64,000 nucleotides of DNA from Paragonimus westermani (lineage: Eukaryota > Platyhelminthes > Trematoda > Plagiorchiida > Troglotrematidae), in NCBI GenBank assembly GCA_008508345.1, contig QNGE01000271.1, forward strand, positions 258,975 through 322,974, in the 5' to 3' direction. Below are positions 47,346 through 60,412 of the stretch, in pieces. Position 1 is the first letter of the stretch, and each line of letters starts with the position of its first letter. The position numbers were made by a program, and so were the translations under genes. The notes under the pieces are model-generated. The model had not been told where the DNA came from and made no database searches. It saw only the letters and a list, made by a program, of their open reading frames with translations.

Positions 47346-48154
47346 ATGGAACATCTGTCTCACTATAATTAAACTGTTGCTTCCTGTGACAGCAGGGATT
47401 TGCAACAATACCAATGTGCGTTTGCAAGCTTAGATACCGCTCATTCTTGTGACCAATGTGTCATGTTATACTACATTGTGTTGTACAGCTTGTGGTAAGG
47501 CATCTTTACAGAACATATCTGATTCGACTACAAAGAACTGAGTTGTAAGAACCTGCTTCTCAATAATTTCTGGTAGGATTTATAAACATTTTTGAATAGA
47601 AAGTTTAAGTAGCAAACTTCTTATTGTTCGGTATTGCACACTACTGCGGCCTATCGGATATCTATCGTTGTGTATGATTTGTAGTTTGAAATATATGAAT
47701 GCCGTTCGTCCTGATGCAACTCCTCGCTCTGGTTGCTATTACCAGAGTAACTGTACTGATCTTACATAATTTGTTTTCACTCTTTATCCGCTAACCAACG
47801 TAGAGGATTTCCAGTCGAACAAGTGTCAACCACTACATTTCACTGTTGGATTACATTTACCGAAAACTGACTAACTGCTTTAGCGTCGAATTACACTTAG
47901 TCTAAAAGTTTACTTTTATACTCTGTAACCATTATATATGGTAATAAGTAGCACTTCAGTGGCATAATTAAAGACATTTTCATAAGACCTCCCTAGTTCT
48001 GTAGCTAGAACTTTGGCCTTCAGTTTTCACAAATTTAGGCCAGTTCTCACTACTAGCCTATAAGCCACCAAGAACTTGATGTAACATTTCGTAAGTATCA
48101 ACTTTTAGGAGTAGCTCGCGATTGAACCTGCCAACCTTAATCTCAGAAGAGCTG
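47346..48154. other. Unassigned DNA
   Basis: AT-rich, with no open frame longer than 60 codons and no recognised repeat until the SINE at 48155. Confidence 0.45.
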
Positions 48155-48350
48155 GTGTTAATCATTGCGACACACTAAAGAACATGATAGAGTGGCCGGA
48201 ATTTTAATTACAGTCGTAACAAGGAAATACACTACTGATGAGCTCTATTGAAAGTAAAACTCGGGTATGGTGCTTCTTTTCGGATGCGACTGGCTGGAAA
48301 AGCTATCTGAATGTGAAGATTGCAATCAAGTGTGACTGATTTTCAACTAG
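48155..48350 (+). mobile_element. tRNA-derived SINE with decayed hammerhead (S4)
   Basis: The head GTGTTAATCATTGCGACAC aligns with the S3 head, then ATGATAGAGTGGCCGGAATTT..AATTACAG, AACAAGGAAATACACTACTGATGAG, GGTGCTTCTTTTCGG, GGAAAAGCTATCTGAATG, and a tail ending TTTCAACTAGAAAC. It stands alone without an inverted partner, showing that the head-to-head arrangement is not obligatory. Older than S2/S3 judging by substitutions. Confidence 0.8.
48229..48273 (+). ncRNA. Decayed hammerhead ribozyme (SINE copy S4)
   Basis: ACACUA / UGGUGC retains most of stem I (with one G-U). The core CUGAUGA has the permitted N7 change C to U. Stem II GCUCU-AUUG-AAAGU has one mismatch. GAAAC has become AAAAC (G12 lost), and the cleavage triplet is GUA. 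Loss of G12 should abolish activity. Confidence 0.68.
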
Positions 48351-51300
48351 AAACTTCCGATTAGACTGAATCTTCTGCTAACAGTGTTTCCGATTTTCCG
48401 TTAAATCCTTCAACGCATTCCAACTAAAAGCGGTAAAGTCAGCAAGACCGTCCTAGCATCCTCGTTCAAGAAGTTCATGGTATCGATTAGTCGAAAGTCA
48501 GAATACTTGATACTACCACACACGATTAAAAGCATCAAACAATTCACTACGCCAAACCGTGACTATCGATTACTTACAAACCGAAAGAGAGAAATTTAGC
48601 AGAAAACTGGTAATGACAGCAGCCGTTGATGACTGTTCAACGTATTTCGGTTTCCTAGTTGATGATAAGATAAGAGTTAGTGGCACTATTACACCAAAAG
48701 GGGGAACCGTTACTCCCACTCAGTATGGTGTATCATTCCGGTAGTGAATTAGACTACTACACTGACCTACCCTGAAAAAATTACTCATGTTTGACGATAT
48801 TCTTTGGGGGTAGTTCCTTTAGACCTTCAACGTCACATGTGAACGGCACCAAAACACCGGTGATTATTTTCTATCCTCCTTTAGCCTTAAGGCCTTAGCC
48901 AAGATGGATCTTGTTTGATAGTATGATCATGCTAGGTCTGAGCGGCAAAATAACATCACTCAATTTGATTAGACCAAGTTTGTTCTTGATAATCAACCAA
49001 CTCGCACAACTAATTTGTTATCAGCCATATCGCAGCAAATGACGCAGGATGTTTCCCCACATATCACTAGAGGTTCGGTTACATTCACGTGGTTACCATT
49101 GGGAAGGATAAATGTAACCAAAACAGAGCTTTGGCAGCTGCGACTTGAATCATACTGGACTACTGTCTTCCATAATTATACTTAGTTAGACGTCGACATC
49201 GAATTCCCGTGACCCCGGGAGATACTCTCTAAAAAAGGGTTTAACTATTATCCTGCATGGACTGTGTGAGTCTGTTTGCATGCCATTCGGCTTAAGGTAG
49301 GCGGATTAAATGTCTACGAGTTGTTTTGGTCAGATGATTTTCTGACCCATTAGTTGACCGTCTACATCCGCGCTAGCATAGCAGCTGATGGGAAAGTGTG
49401 GCAGCACGCGTTGATTCTATGAAAGATCTTTAATGCCTTACGCGGCGCAGTGTGATAATCAATCCCATGAAGTGCATACTTGATGTGTTTATGATACACT
49501 GTCTTGACTTGTGAACTGACCGTAGTGGCGTGTAACCTCTCCTGGAAAAAAGTTGCTCCATCAAGGAATATCACGTCTTACAATTTCGACACCGATAATA
49601 GTTTTATTCACCCTTGTTCCGACCGGTATAGCCGATTTGAACAGCCTCGTTCCACCTAAAACACTAATCAGTAGAGGACATTTTTGCTGGTTATCGACTG
49701 TTGATGTGTCCAAGACAACCGACTGAGCAATCAGGTGAAAAGGTCCTCATAAAAATTCTCCTAGCTAAAGGATTTACCATGATCATAGCACCCACCTAGC
49801 TATGGAGTCATGATCTATGTAGTTAACGTAATTAACACACAGTGCGGTTAGCGCACCGTTACCTTCAGGCTAGCTTGTAACTATTCGTTTAGTATAATCA
49901 AATGGCCGATAGGTATGGTTGGCCTGCCTGTTGTGAAGACATGACAAGCCACAGATTGAAAGAGAACAAGTGCTACTGTTCTGGTGTGTTCAGAGTCACA
50001 CCCGATCCACTACTCCATAAAGAAGCCAGTCAGCAATGAGTTGTATGCGATATGAGACAGCTCACCAGTAGGACAGAGAGCACAGTTTACTCATCCACGG
50101 AACCCTGAAAGTATTTTAATTTGTTTTCATTCACTTGCGGTCAGGTAACATGTTTTGAAGCAGTGTCTACGTTGACCAACCACAGTTACGAATAAATACT
50201 TGGGAATAATTGTTACCATATAATCGAGAACGGGCAGGGGATTGGATAGACCCTTATTCATGATAAACCCGCGCGCCTTCTTATAATCGATCGGATTGGA
50301 GTGGATTAGATTAACAACTTACGGTCAGTTAACCATTTTTCTGTACAAATGTCCCTTGACAGTTCGTGGTTTATCAGACCGTCGGCACGATGCATCAAGA
50401 TTAGGTATGGGAAATCAAGGATTCCTGATAGGTTTTTGATATCTAGGTGAACTTTTCAATCGGCATAGCCTGACTGATATTATCCCTTGACTGCCAGACT
50501 ATTATGTAGCTTTGACAAAGACAAATTAGTCTTTTATTCACTGATGATTTATTGACTCGTAGGTATATATCAAAGAAAATGTATTCGGAGTATTAATATA
50601 TAACATAGTAAGAGTGGTTTTGAAGTGTGGTTCTGACTGAACAGACCCGTTCAGCACTTCAAGTTATCTCCTGCGTTATTGACAATACGTTGAACACTAC
50701 TACATTAAGATGACTAACGCTGAGGTTGTTCCATCTCTCTTCTGATAACCTCAAGGCGCTGAGTTCGGTTTATCCACTCGCTCACCAGCAAACCAAGCAG
50801 ATTGCAATGGGTATGACACCCTACTCCCCTAACTGCTTGATATAAAAAACCTGTTTCATGTTATTGTAAATTTAGGAAAGTGTTGATCAAGATCAGTATA
50901 TAAATTATTAGATAAGGCACTATTTCACAAGTGTCATTATTCGTCGTATACTCCCGTTTGCCAACAAAATGTTTGCACCCCAAGCTCCCCTAGCTGTTTG
51001 ATAAAGGCAACCAAAGGAGCCAAGTTGCTGTGTTCATTCATCCCATCAACTCTATTCGATTGCAGAAAGGCGATATCACTGAGAAAACGAACGATACACT
51101 TCTCAGCTGACAACCACCCAAAAAGACTCAGATAGTGAGATACTGTTGACTACACCAGGGGCAATCCAGCTTATCTGTTTAATGAAAAACGGCGGTATTT
51201 TTCAGTCGGTTTACATATCAGTCTAAGCGACATGTCTAGTGGTCTATCATCAAATTTTTCACAATACTGCCTATCAATTTGCAAAGGATTTCCGATCGGT

Positions 51301-54300
51301 AAATAGAAGACTCCACTAACGTGACTAAACAACGTACATTTTGAACGCAGTTCAAACATAACACTTTGGTTCGGTGCATCTGAGTTTGTTCAGAAGCTCT
51401 ACTATAGTATGGAGGCATTGCCAAAAATGGAAACCGCATCAGTTCCAGGCTTCTCCTACATACAATCAGCAGGAAATACGTTGAATCTTCGCCATGTTTA
51501 CTTGAGGTAACAATCGTGTTTATCCATCCTGCAATCGAGAAGCATGCAGGAGTATTAACGTGAAAATTTTACAGGACAGCATTCACAAACAATTACGTGC
51601 TGCATTTGAGCTTCTAAAGGTCCTTCGACACAGCACAGCGTGTGACATCTGTATTGACTAGGTTCTAAAAAAAGCGTTTTTATCGGAAGTCACAGAATTC
51701 CTATTTCTTGTTTTGAACTAGCTGTAATTGTCATGCATTCTGATAGCGAGAGTTTATTCGACAAGTGTTTTCTGCTGAAGAACTACTTGAGAAAGACACT
51801 AAAATGACAGTCATAGAACAGAAACATTGGTAAATATAGGATCCAACTTCGAACCGAAAGCTCTTCAACAATGATTTACAGTACAAAGTATGGACAAAAC
51901 ACTGACCTGCTCCCACTCTTACTTCATTATACTGTCCTTACACCAGGTCTAAAGGACTCGAATGTTTTGCAGGTCATATTGGTTGTAACCCCAATGACAG
52001 GTTTGTTGTAAATTAATCAAAGGGGGATTCAGGTCCCTATAGCCTTATGGATACAGTCACTTCACTTGTTGATTACTAATCCACTTCATACCTATCCCCC
52101 GCCATTCTAGTCGACGATCGATCTAGTCAAGAACAGCACTGTAACACAAAGATCTCATGAATGAGTCCTAAGTGGTTAATTACGGAAAACAACCTACCCT
52201 GCTCGCTCAGTGCCCAGGTTCTGTTAGTCAGACTGCACGGGTCCGTCTAGTTGCAGGATTTAGTCAAGTGGACAATTCGCGTTTCCGCCATTCGACATCC
52301 AACCGTCACAGTAGCGAGTGTCCACGTGATTCAAAGCTCAGACTACAGGAAGGAACTAATAGACTAGACAACATAGACACTGAACACATACCAGTAGTGT
52401 AATCGGAATAGAGTGACAGGCATTTATTCTGAACGCTATTTGTGTGACTGACACATTCTATGTGTGCTTGCTAACCACGTCGGAAGGCACGTGTCAATCC
52501 TTCACAGTTTAGGGCTTGGTGAGCTGCTTTGTCGGCGTTTACTGTCCGGTTGCTAAGGCGTTCACAGTTAAATGGCATCCGTTCGTCTAGGTACAAGTCG
52601 TGTTTGTCGGCTTGACCGGGGTGCAATTTTGGTGAGTTAGTAGCCGGGACGAAATCAAACAATAGGGGGTAGCCTAAAAGTGTCAGTACATAAACAAGGA
52701 CCATGGACATCGAACGGCGGTGTGATGAAGGTTGTCTGAGTAGTTGATTGGGCCTTTTCAAAAAATTCTTCTCTGGAATTCTCATTCCGACAAAAAGTTG
52801 CTTTAACCTAAAGCCTACTAAATAGATCACCATTCTTTTGTTTTTGTGTCGGTTGACCCTATTCTATGGATTTGAAGACCGCATGTTTTTTTCACCTGAC
52901 TGGAGTTGTGCTTACTGTGCGTCCCTCATCGAGTGTATTTTTGATTTCCGGAACAATTTAATACCTGGTTAACTTCTCGAACATTGAGGAGAACTATGTT
53001 TCGTCAATGCTCACTGTTTTTGGAACCTCTAACATACCTACGAACTTTCGTTTGGTTATAATTGTGAGTAAACACACGTGCATTGTTGTTGGTTAGGAGT
53101 GGAAGTGATGACAGTCAAGCCGTAGATGTATCCGTCATAATCTGAGTCAGATGGCTTCCAGCCCGTTCCCACCGTTAGCAATGTCATCCAATCGGCTTGT
53201 ATGGAGTGAGAGCACAGGCGACCTGGATACCTGAATGGTTTAGACTTCGAGTCAGTCAGTGCGACCGGAGTACACGATCAAACAAGCTCAACTAGCGTGA
53301 TGCCCATTGACATGCACACACAAACATGCCAACAGCCACGATCGAGATCACCTTTTTTTTCATGTAAAACACTATTTCCATCTTACAGGCAATTCGAAAA
53401 TAAAAGCACTAGGTTTATGAAGGTGTCATGCTGGTTAGAAAGTAATGCAAAGAGGATAACAATAGTGAACATGTGTATTTGGATCCAGATAAGAGTGTGG
53501 TAGTTCGTGTAGCTATTTTTTGGATGTATTAAACGATTGAGGAATACCAAACCTGACCGGCCATTTACAGGCTAAGCCCACTACAACAGGACAAATATAT
53601 TTTAATGATCTACTAAAATATACGAAAGCTCACGGAGGTAAGCCCCGGACAACAACGCAGGGGTACTACATCCAGTGGAATACTCAGGGACGTAGACAAA
53701 TCAACTGACTGAAGTTTTCCACACCCATCCCAATGACTCACCTGGAATCCACTAAATGATTTATTGCAGTAAGACTTATGATTATTCGAGGCACTGGAAG
53801 TAAAATGACAGCCTTCTGAACTCATTGGGAACGCTGTAAACATGAAGTGGACATACCGCACTACTATCCAAAGTAATCCTGAACCAAATTAGAGGGAGAC
53901 GTCGATGTAATCGTGTTATTTAAATAAACAACAAATCCAGTGCATTTATTGCTTTCGGAATACCTTAAGTCCTACATTCTTTTCTAAATCCCACCAGTCT
54001 ACTGAAGAATTTAGTCAACGTGACGCGCAATCCGCCTACGGAGGACGTGCAACAGCTCAGGAGAGTGAAGTTTAACAAATATTAAGAAGTTATTTTCTCT
54101 AACCTATCACGAACTGCCTATCGTTTTGATGTTTTCGACTGAGTTAGGAAAATAAATTACTTCAGTCAAAGACTTCTGTCCCACAAACTGTACTTTATAT
54201 TAAGTTTAAAAATTTCTTCACGTGACATTGTAACCTTGATGTACTGATCACTTGTGGATTTCCTCCGATAGGTTGGAAAAGACTTCAGTATACTTCAGCC

Positions 54301-56184
54301 AAGTTTAAAGCTTTCTTTCATCATGACTACAGCTGTCATTATTCTCTCGCTGCTTACCAGACTGGGGGATGACTGCTTCTGGTTGGCTTCTCGGTATTCC
54401 AATAAATTTTAGAGAAAGTACATTGTCAGTCATCAAAGAAGATGATCTACCAAACGTTTTATGGTTATTCCGATAAATTAAGTTGTTCTCTGTATTGATA
54501 AGAAAATTCATAATATATGCGGAAATCTTGTTTGTACGTAGTGTATAATGTTAGGCTGATCGAGGCCAACACGAATCCTATTTTCTCATCCCATCATACT
54601 TGGACGCAAGTGGGCCCGGAGGCATCCAGCAACTACTGAAAACTGATCATGGTATACAGACCATATCGAGCTCGATAACAAAGCGTGTACGATCAGCATG
54701 AACTCTGATTACTCAACAACACTGATGATCCTCATAACTCGTCACCTCGCCAGAATTACTCAAAGTCCAATGTTCCCGAAACCGTTCGATAATCCACAAG
54801 TTATTCCAGATGTTCTAGTACGATAACTTTTAAAACTGTTAACCCGTTCGCATTTATTTGGAATCCACCTCCGTTGAACTCCTTGAGGACGATATTTCTT
54901 CGTAGCTCAAGTCCACAAGGAAGTGTGAGAAGTAAAATATCCCGAAACTTGTAAGTTTTCCATTTTAATCTAGTCATATTTTGAAAATTTACAGCGGATG
55001 GCGCCAATTAATAAAAAACCGGTTACTTCATGTAGAATTCGACACAACAGTGATCATGACATGAATGCAAGAACAGTCACTTGTCAGTCATTTTTGTCTA
55101 ACTTAGTTAGTGTATGATCTAAACTACACATTGCTAAGATTTGCATGGCACTGTCCTAAATCGTTATCAGTCAGAATAGGTAAACATGGTCAGCTACGAG
55201 TAGCTGATGTGCTTGTGAATCATTGAAATTTCAAATTAGTACGTGAAAATTTTTTAAGGACAATGTACATATGTTACACTCGTGATTCGTCCACTTCGTT
55301 TGAGTAGTTTGTCTCGAAGTGGTTTGGAAAAGAGTTACACAAGCCGTAACATGCTGTTTTTCTCTTTTAAGGCACTCTTCAATTAACCACATTAACTGAA
55401 GTTTCTGGCATTCTGATTTATCTAATAGGACCACAATCTCCGCAACACTTCAGTTTGATTGAAATCCAAGTTGTAAGTTGGCTATTTCAGCATTTTAATT
55501 CGAAGGGTACGTGATTAAGTCTTTGACGTGTGTGACATGCGTATTGCTGCGTTGTCACATTATTTTCTGTTTTTGTAAAAAAAAACTGTTTCTTGCATGC
55601 TTGTTTCAAATAATGGTTCACGGAGGTCCCCGTCGTGATACTGTGACACTTCATATTGTGATTTCCTTCCAAGATTGCCATTGCATCCAAGCGTTCTGCT
55701 GACAATCTTCTGCAAAGCAGGACTGACCGCTTATCGCTAAACCTGCCGCAAAATATAGGTTTTTCCGTTCAGAGATCATGACAGTGATGATTCCAAGCAT
55801 CCGATCCATCCACCTAACATATACAAAGTTTTGTCATCAGTAAATCTGGACAAAATAACTAGGATCCCATCTAGATGCTGATGAATTTAGTTCTGACTCC
55901 ACAAGACTGCCATCGTAGTTTTACTGTATCTCCTCAGTGGAGTCTGTTCTAATATGCGTTCCACTATTCCCAATCGAATCTTCAGGTTTAAGCGGTCATC
56001 TTATTAATTTGGCACTCTTGGTTCCAACGTGTTGTTTGAAAGTTTTAATAATTTGGATGTGACCTCGAAGTGGCGTTCTTAAATTCCAATGTGAACTGTT
56101 AGAGAAAGTGTCTCATATTCGGCGGACTCTAATTAAAACAATGGAGCGGGTGGGTGGCCAGATCCAAACACGAAACTTTCAAGT
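48351..56184. other. Unassigned DNA, 7.8 kb
   Basis: The longest featureless stretch. Short frames occur (48559-48744, 52172-52402, 53297-53503 plus; 49362-49574, 51171-51439, 52471-52833, 53613-53861, 54305-54511, 54801-55007, 55231-55434 minus). The 120-codon frame 52471-52833 minus contains a hydrophobic run (MVLVYVLTLLGYPLLF) that could be a signal or membrane segment, but no supporting evidence for a gene was found. Probably intron or intergenic. Confidence 0.4.
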
Positions 56185-56290
56185 TCCCGGCACGGCTTCG
56201 TATTTCACGTGGTAAAGCACATTTCTTGTCAAAGCACCTTTGTCTGTCGCTGGTTCGAATCCAACTGAAGCCCGAATGTCTTTTCATAAA
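56185..56290 (+). repeat. tRNA-like SINE fragment (family T2)
   Basis: A-box-like TATTTCACGTGGTAAAGCAC at about 56190-56210 and a perfect B-box GGTTCGAATCC at 56252-56262, about 50 bp apart as in tRNA-derived promoters. The CCAACTGAAGCCC that follows matches the 38.45 kb copy. It could be a tRNA pseudogene; the shared flank favours a SINE. Confidence 0.5.
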
Positions 56291-57689
56291 TACATTTTAT
56301 GCCCCTTTAAACTCGTGGCACTTTTGGATTTCGATACGTGGTTCAAAACTTCATTCCGTCCTCCTGAAAAACCCGGATACCAAATACTGCTAGCAATTTT
56401 AGTATACGTGATGCTAATTGCCTAATGCGTACTGATTATGTATGGTGGTCGACCGATCTGCCGGTGGCTCACGCACATATGCGGAAATAGAACCTTCCTT
56501 CCTTTGATCCGTGTCAAGCAAATGTCTCTTGGTTTGTTGGAAGCCTGAAAGTGCCTGTTGAATTGTTGGCTAAGCACGTGGCGGCACTTACTAACTGTTG
56601 AGCTGAGGGTCACGACAACGAATTTTCTGGCAGGCGTCTTGCATTCACTGAAAGTGTTCTCGGCTTACTGGATACACACGTGTGTAAAATGTGCACACTG
56701 TGCGTATAGATTTATGGTGGTTGTTGGGGTCCCTGTTTTTCGGTCCAAAGCCACCTCCTTGCATAAGAAGACGATTTTGGCGGGTCAGGATGAACAGAAA
56801 TTCTCAGAGGAATCGAGATGTAACCTTTGCTATTTTTCACCCGGTCGACCTTTATTCCGTGATGCTGATTGGTTGCTTATAGACCTTAACTACTAGCGCA
56901 AGTAACTTTCCTCCCATCTTCTGATTCCAGAATGTTTTTAGGTCACCAGGCGTCATATAAATACTTTGTATTTTTCTCTTTGGAGAGGAACAAGTTAACT
57001 TTTTGTACTTGCCTTTTGTTTTGAGTTGAGAGCAATTTGTGCGGAGAGTCGCATTGGCTTCGATATCAATGATTTCCGTTTTTTTCGTTACAAGTAACAT
57101 AACCAACTCATTTAACGTTGGAGGAGATAGTGTAAATCGAACAGATATCAGCTTCATATGTTCACGGGCTATTGCAGGATGGAGAATGACCTTTTCTTGC
57201 ACGTTGCTGTCTCTGTGTTAGTCGGGAATAACTTGTGATGGACGGTTTTGTAGGTGTAAAGAGAGAGTGAATGAAGATAAACAAATTCCGAATTCAATAG
57301 AGCGGCTAGCGTGTGGCCGTATCAACAACGAACAGAGGAACAAACTGAAACAACATTACGTCAGATGTGCTGTTGGGAAAGTCTAACAGAATAATACCCA
57401 GTGAGTTTTCACGATCGGAAACCGAACAAAAATGAAAACCAAGACAGCGTGTTGACACGTGTATACTTGGTATCGACCCTGGGAAATAAAGTGCACGGGG
57501 AAAGCACGCCAGGCTAGTGAGGCACGGAGCGAGTTGTGTTTTTAGCCCCGGAATGGGCATTATTGATAATAACTTGACTAAAACAGCGGTAGGTAAAAAA
57601 AACAAAATCATTCAAATGTACGACGGAATGCGACTAACAAAAATGTTCTTCGGTATAGTCGCTACCGTGTGCATTTAGTGATCTATGTG
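56291..57689. other. Unassigned DNA
   Basis: Frames 56558-56896 (plus) and 56852-57202, 57306-57611 (minus) have no recognised motif. Nothing else. Confidence 0.4.
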
Positions 57690-58535
57690 ACTGGGCTAGA
57701 ACGATGGTTGGGGAAGTTGTGGTACCAGCTGTCTCACGTATGTGCCGATCGAGTAAAATTTGTTGAACACTGAACTGATTCAATCATGACCACACAGTTG
57801 AGCAGTGTGAGTAGACACTAACTGCGAGGTGGTTCTGTCTGAAAAGTGGCCTGTCTACTATGCTATTCATTTTCAGCGAGTGAATTCTTACATGCCAATC
57901 TTTATTTAGTTTTAAGAGTTAGGCTATTGGATCAAATGTGATGTGGAGCATTTTGTAGGTATGAATGGGGTCTCTTATGAGATCTCTGTACTTCATTGTG
58001 AATTAACCGAATTCTGCTGGTTCCTCTGGAAAGGGGATCTTCCTCAGCCCAGCAATTCTTAAAGTAACCCGCATCTGAACACTTTCAATAATTGCCAAAT
58101 GTCCTTCAAGATAAGAACACCAAACTTGTATGTTCGCTTCCATGAACTGTGGAGGAGAACACAATGAAAAGCATTTCAGAGTGAAATGACTCACAAATTT
58201 TTCCCATGAGGTTCAGAGTTATTCGCGTTTTCTAGCTGCAGCCCTAAATCTCGCAGATTGACTCAAACTGTCAGTTACTAGGATCTTTAGGTCTCGTAGC
58301 TGTGCGTCGCGAGGGTAGTGGTCAACACAATGTCGATAACGAATGTGCATGACTTCAAAATTACTGACATTCGAAGGCAAGTTACTTTGTATGGGTTACT
58401 GCTTCAAACAGTTGAAATCGTTCTACAAGGTTACTACGTCACCAGGGGACTATGGGACTCGCTAGAGTTTTGTCAATTGCATAAAGCAACATCGGTGATC
58501 CGACTATGCTGTTTGGTTAGGGAACGAAAGGAATG
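57690..58535 (-). mobile_element. CR1-like non-LTR retrotransposon remnant, copy A
   Basis: Minus-strand translation in order: SPMLLYAIDKTL (motif C, FADD read as YAID), NVSNFEVMHI, RDLKILVTDSLSQSARFRAAARK, HFTLKCFS, IQVWCSYLEGHLAIIESVQ, LRIAGLRKIPFPEEPAEFG (open 58003-58194), then past a stop MKYRDLIRDPIHTYKML, IHSLKMNSIVDRPLFRQNHLAVSVY, and a LLDRHI end. This matches the CR1 layout (KCKVMHIG, ERDLGVLV, PHLEYCVQ.W.P.L..D...LE.VQRRAT, GL..LPYEERL..LGL, R.RGD.I.VYK). Several stops and shifts; the 5' part of RT is missing. Lies 290 bp from copy B in the same orientation. Confidence 0.85.
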
Positions 58536-58824
58536 CAAAACGGGGGGCTTTAAAACAGATCCTTTCGGTCGCAGTTGCTGACAGGGAACCACCCTGATGG
58601 CTATCCATACACCTCGACGTTGAACCTACGTTCAGTCAGTAATCCTCGCGCCATGTGAGTGGGCGCTCATCGAGGCCATAACTGTGGTGTTTCTGCAACC
58701 TCTTCATCACCTTAATCATACATTAGTAGTTTTCATTGATGGTTAACTGCCACACAACTACGAAGAGGCAAAAGAGGCAAACCCTGTATAGAAAGAGAGA
58801 AGAACAAGGAAGAGACGGGAAGGG
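58536..58824. other. Spacer between CR1-like copies
   Basis: No motif recognised. Probably 3' tail of copy B or target DNA. Confidence 0.4.
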
Positions 58825-59560
58825 ATCTAACTACTGAAAATAACTTCGTCTATATTCACAAATTCAGCATGAAAACGCTTGTCTGCCATACAAGCCAGCT
58901 TCAGTGAGCGACCCCTTACACGTTCAATTTTGTTCAGTGAGGAGAAATGGTTCAGTGGATGTGTCCGGATGTAGAGCACTGGGTCTCCCTTGTGGTTTCT
59001 GCAATTCACTGTGCGTTGACCGAATTCTACCAAGCACTCTGGGTAGGGCATTTTTTTCGATCTATAGTTCTTCTAGTAGCTCTCCTCTGAACAGTTTCAA
59101 TAACGGTCAATTTTAAGATTTTTTAAGATGTGTTTCTTTCAAGGGGTTATGGAAGCGAGCGCAGTGGGGAAGGCTTCAAAGTGAAATGTTTCACAAGTTC
59201 TACCAAGGTGGTTCAAAGTCATTTGCAGTTATTTGGCCATGCATGTACACTTTGGTGACAGACTCAAACTAACCGTTACTAGGATCCCAATATCTCATGT
59301 GTAACTGGGCCGTGCCAAATTTCGATGACGAAAACGTGCCAGTCTGCATTTGTTAAAAGTGTACGGTCAGCCATTTTCTGTGGACTAGTTTAGATATTTC
59401 AAATTGTTTTGGTGTTCGCCTGTTCGTCGGGCTTGGCACAGACGTTTCACCATCATCAAATAAGGTGAAATCATCACGTCACAAATCTTCCACCACATCA
59501 CATTCCGGGCCAGAACAACATCTGTGACTTGACTGTGTTGGGTAGTTCATTAAGAAAGTG
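58825..59560 (-). mobile_element. CR1-like non-LTR retrotransposon remnant, copy B
   Basis: Minus-strand translation in order: VVLARNVMWWKICDVMISPYLMMVKRL (motif C neighbourhood, FADD position lost), KWLTVHF, DIGILVTVSLSLSPKC, HFEAFP, LTVIETVQRRATRR, frameshift, MPYPECLVEFGQRT, RNHKGDPVLYIRTHPLNHF, RVRGRSLKLA, and FVNIDEVIFSS. Collinear with copy A; GGATCCTAGTAAC is shared at the nucleotide level. Pseudogenised, 5'-truncated. The minus frame 58827-59051 is the best-preserved part. Confidence 0.85.
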
Positions 59561-59625
59561 AATGAATAACTAGGTTCCCGGAATAGATCAAAGCTCATGC
59601 ACTCCATCGGTGCCGTGAAGCGAGC

Positions 59626-59669
<44 letters not shown>

Positions 59670-60366
59670 AGGATTATTTTCTCCACCGGATTTGGGTGCA
59701 CATTTAACTAAGATGGTTTTCTTTGCAAGAATCCATATTTCCACCTTCCGTCACTGAAAGTCGCCTGCTCTTCAGGTGCACTGTCATCTTGCCTTCATAT
59801 CGTTCCATTGACGAGGTTTTGCGTTTGCCTCAGTGATGTGGCCAACTCCCTCCACGAGTTTCTCACTTTCTCAGGTCCTAATCACATAATAATTCCTTTA
59901 GTGAAGAGCGAAAAATTGGGCAACGCTAAATCAATAAGCTACATTTTGTCCACACAATCTGTTGTACCCGTAACATCAGTGAGTTCACGGTGCTGGTTAT
60001 TTCTCCAGCAATCAGCCCGAAATGTAATAAATTAGTTCCGTTTACTTTCACAGCAAATAGACCAAGTGACTAACTAGAGGTGAACAATTGACAAATACAC
60101 CTTTGGGCAAGTTACCTGACTACATATTCTGTGTGAATTTCTTGAGGTTACTGAAAGCCAGAGAATGTTTTGGTATTTCGAGAGTATTTTTGCAAACCCT
60201 TAATATTAATTCACGGTATAAGTCCGTAGAGGAGTGGCGCTTAGTTTCAGGGTTTATCACCAAAACGTCATTTAGTGGTGTGGATACAGTGACCTGATTG
60301 CGTTGGCAACGTAAAATTTACGTTATCCGCTGCCTGTGATTTTGCTGTCCAAGAGTCAGTGTTTAC

Positions 60367-60371
<5 letters not shown>
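59561..60371. other. Unassigned DNA containing an (AAC)n tract
   Basis: Aside from the trinucleotide repeat, frames 59808-60035 and 60088-60297 (plus) carry no motif. Confidence 0.4.
59634..59669. repeat. (AAC)n microsatellite, about 11-12 units
   Basis: Uninterrupted ACA/AAC trinucleotide run. It lies about 75 bp 5' of CR1-like copy B as that element is oriented, so it is not its 3' tail. Confidence 0.95.

Positions 60372-60410
<39 letters not shown>
60372..60410. repeat. (TA)n microsatellite, about 19 units
   Basis: Uninterrupted TA tract preceded by GTGTG. Confidence 0.96.
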
Positions 60411-60412
<2 letters not shown>

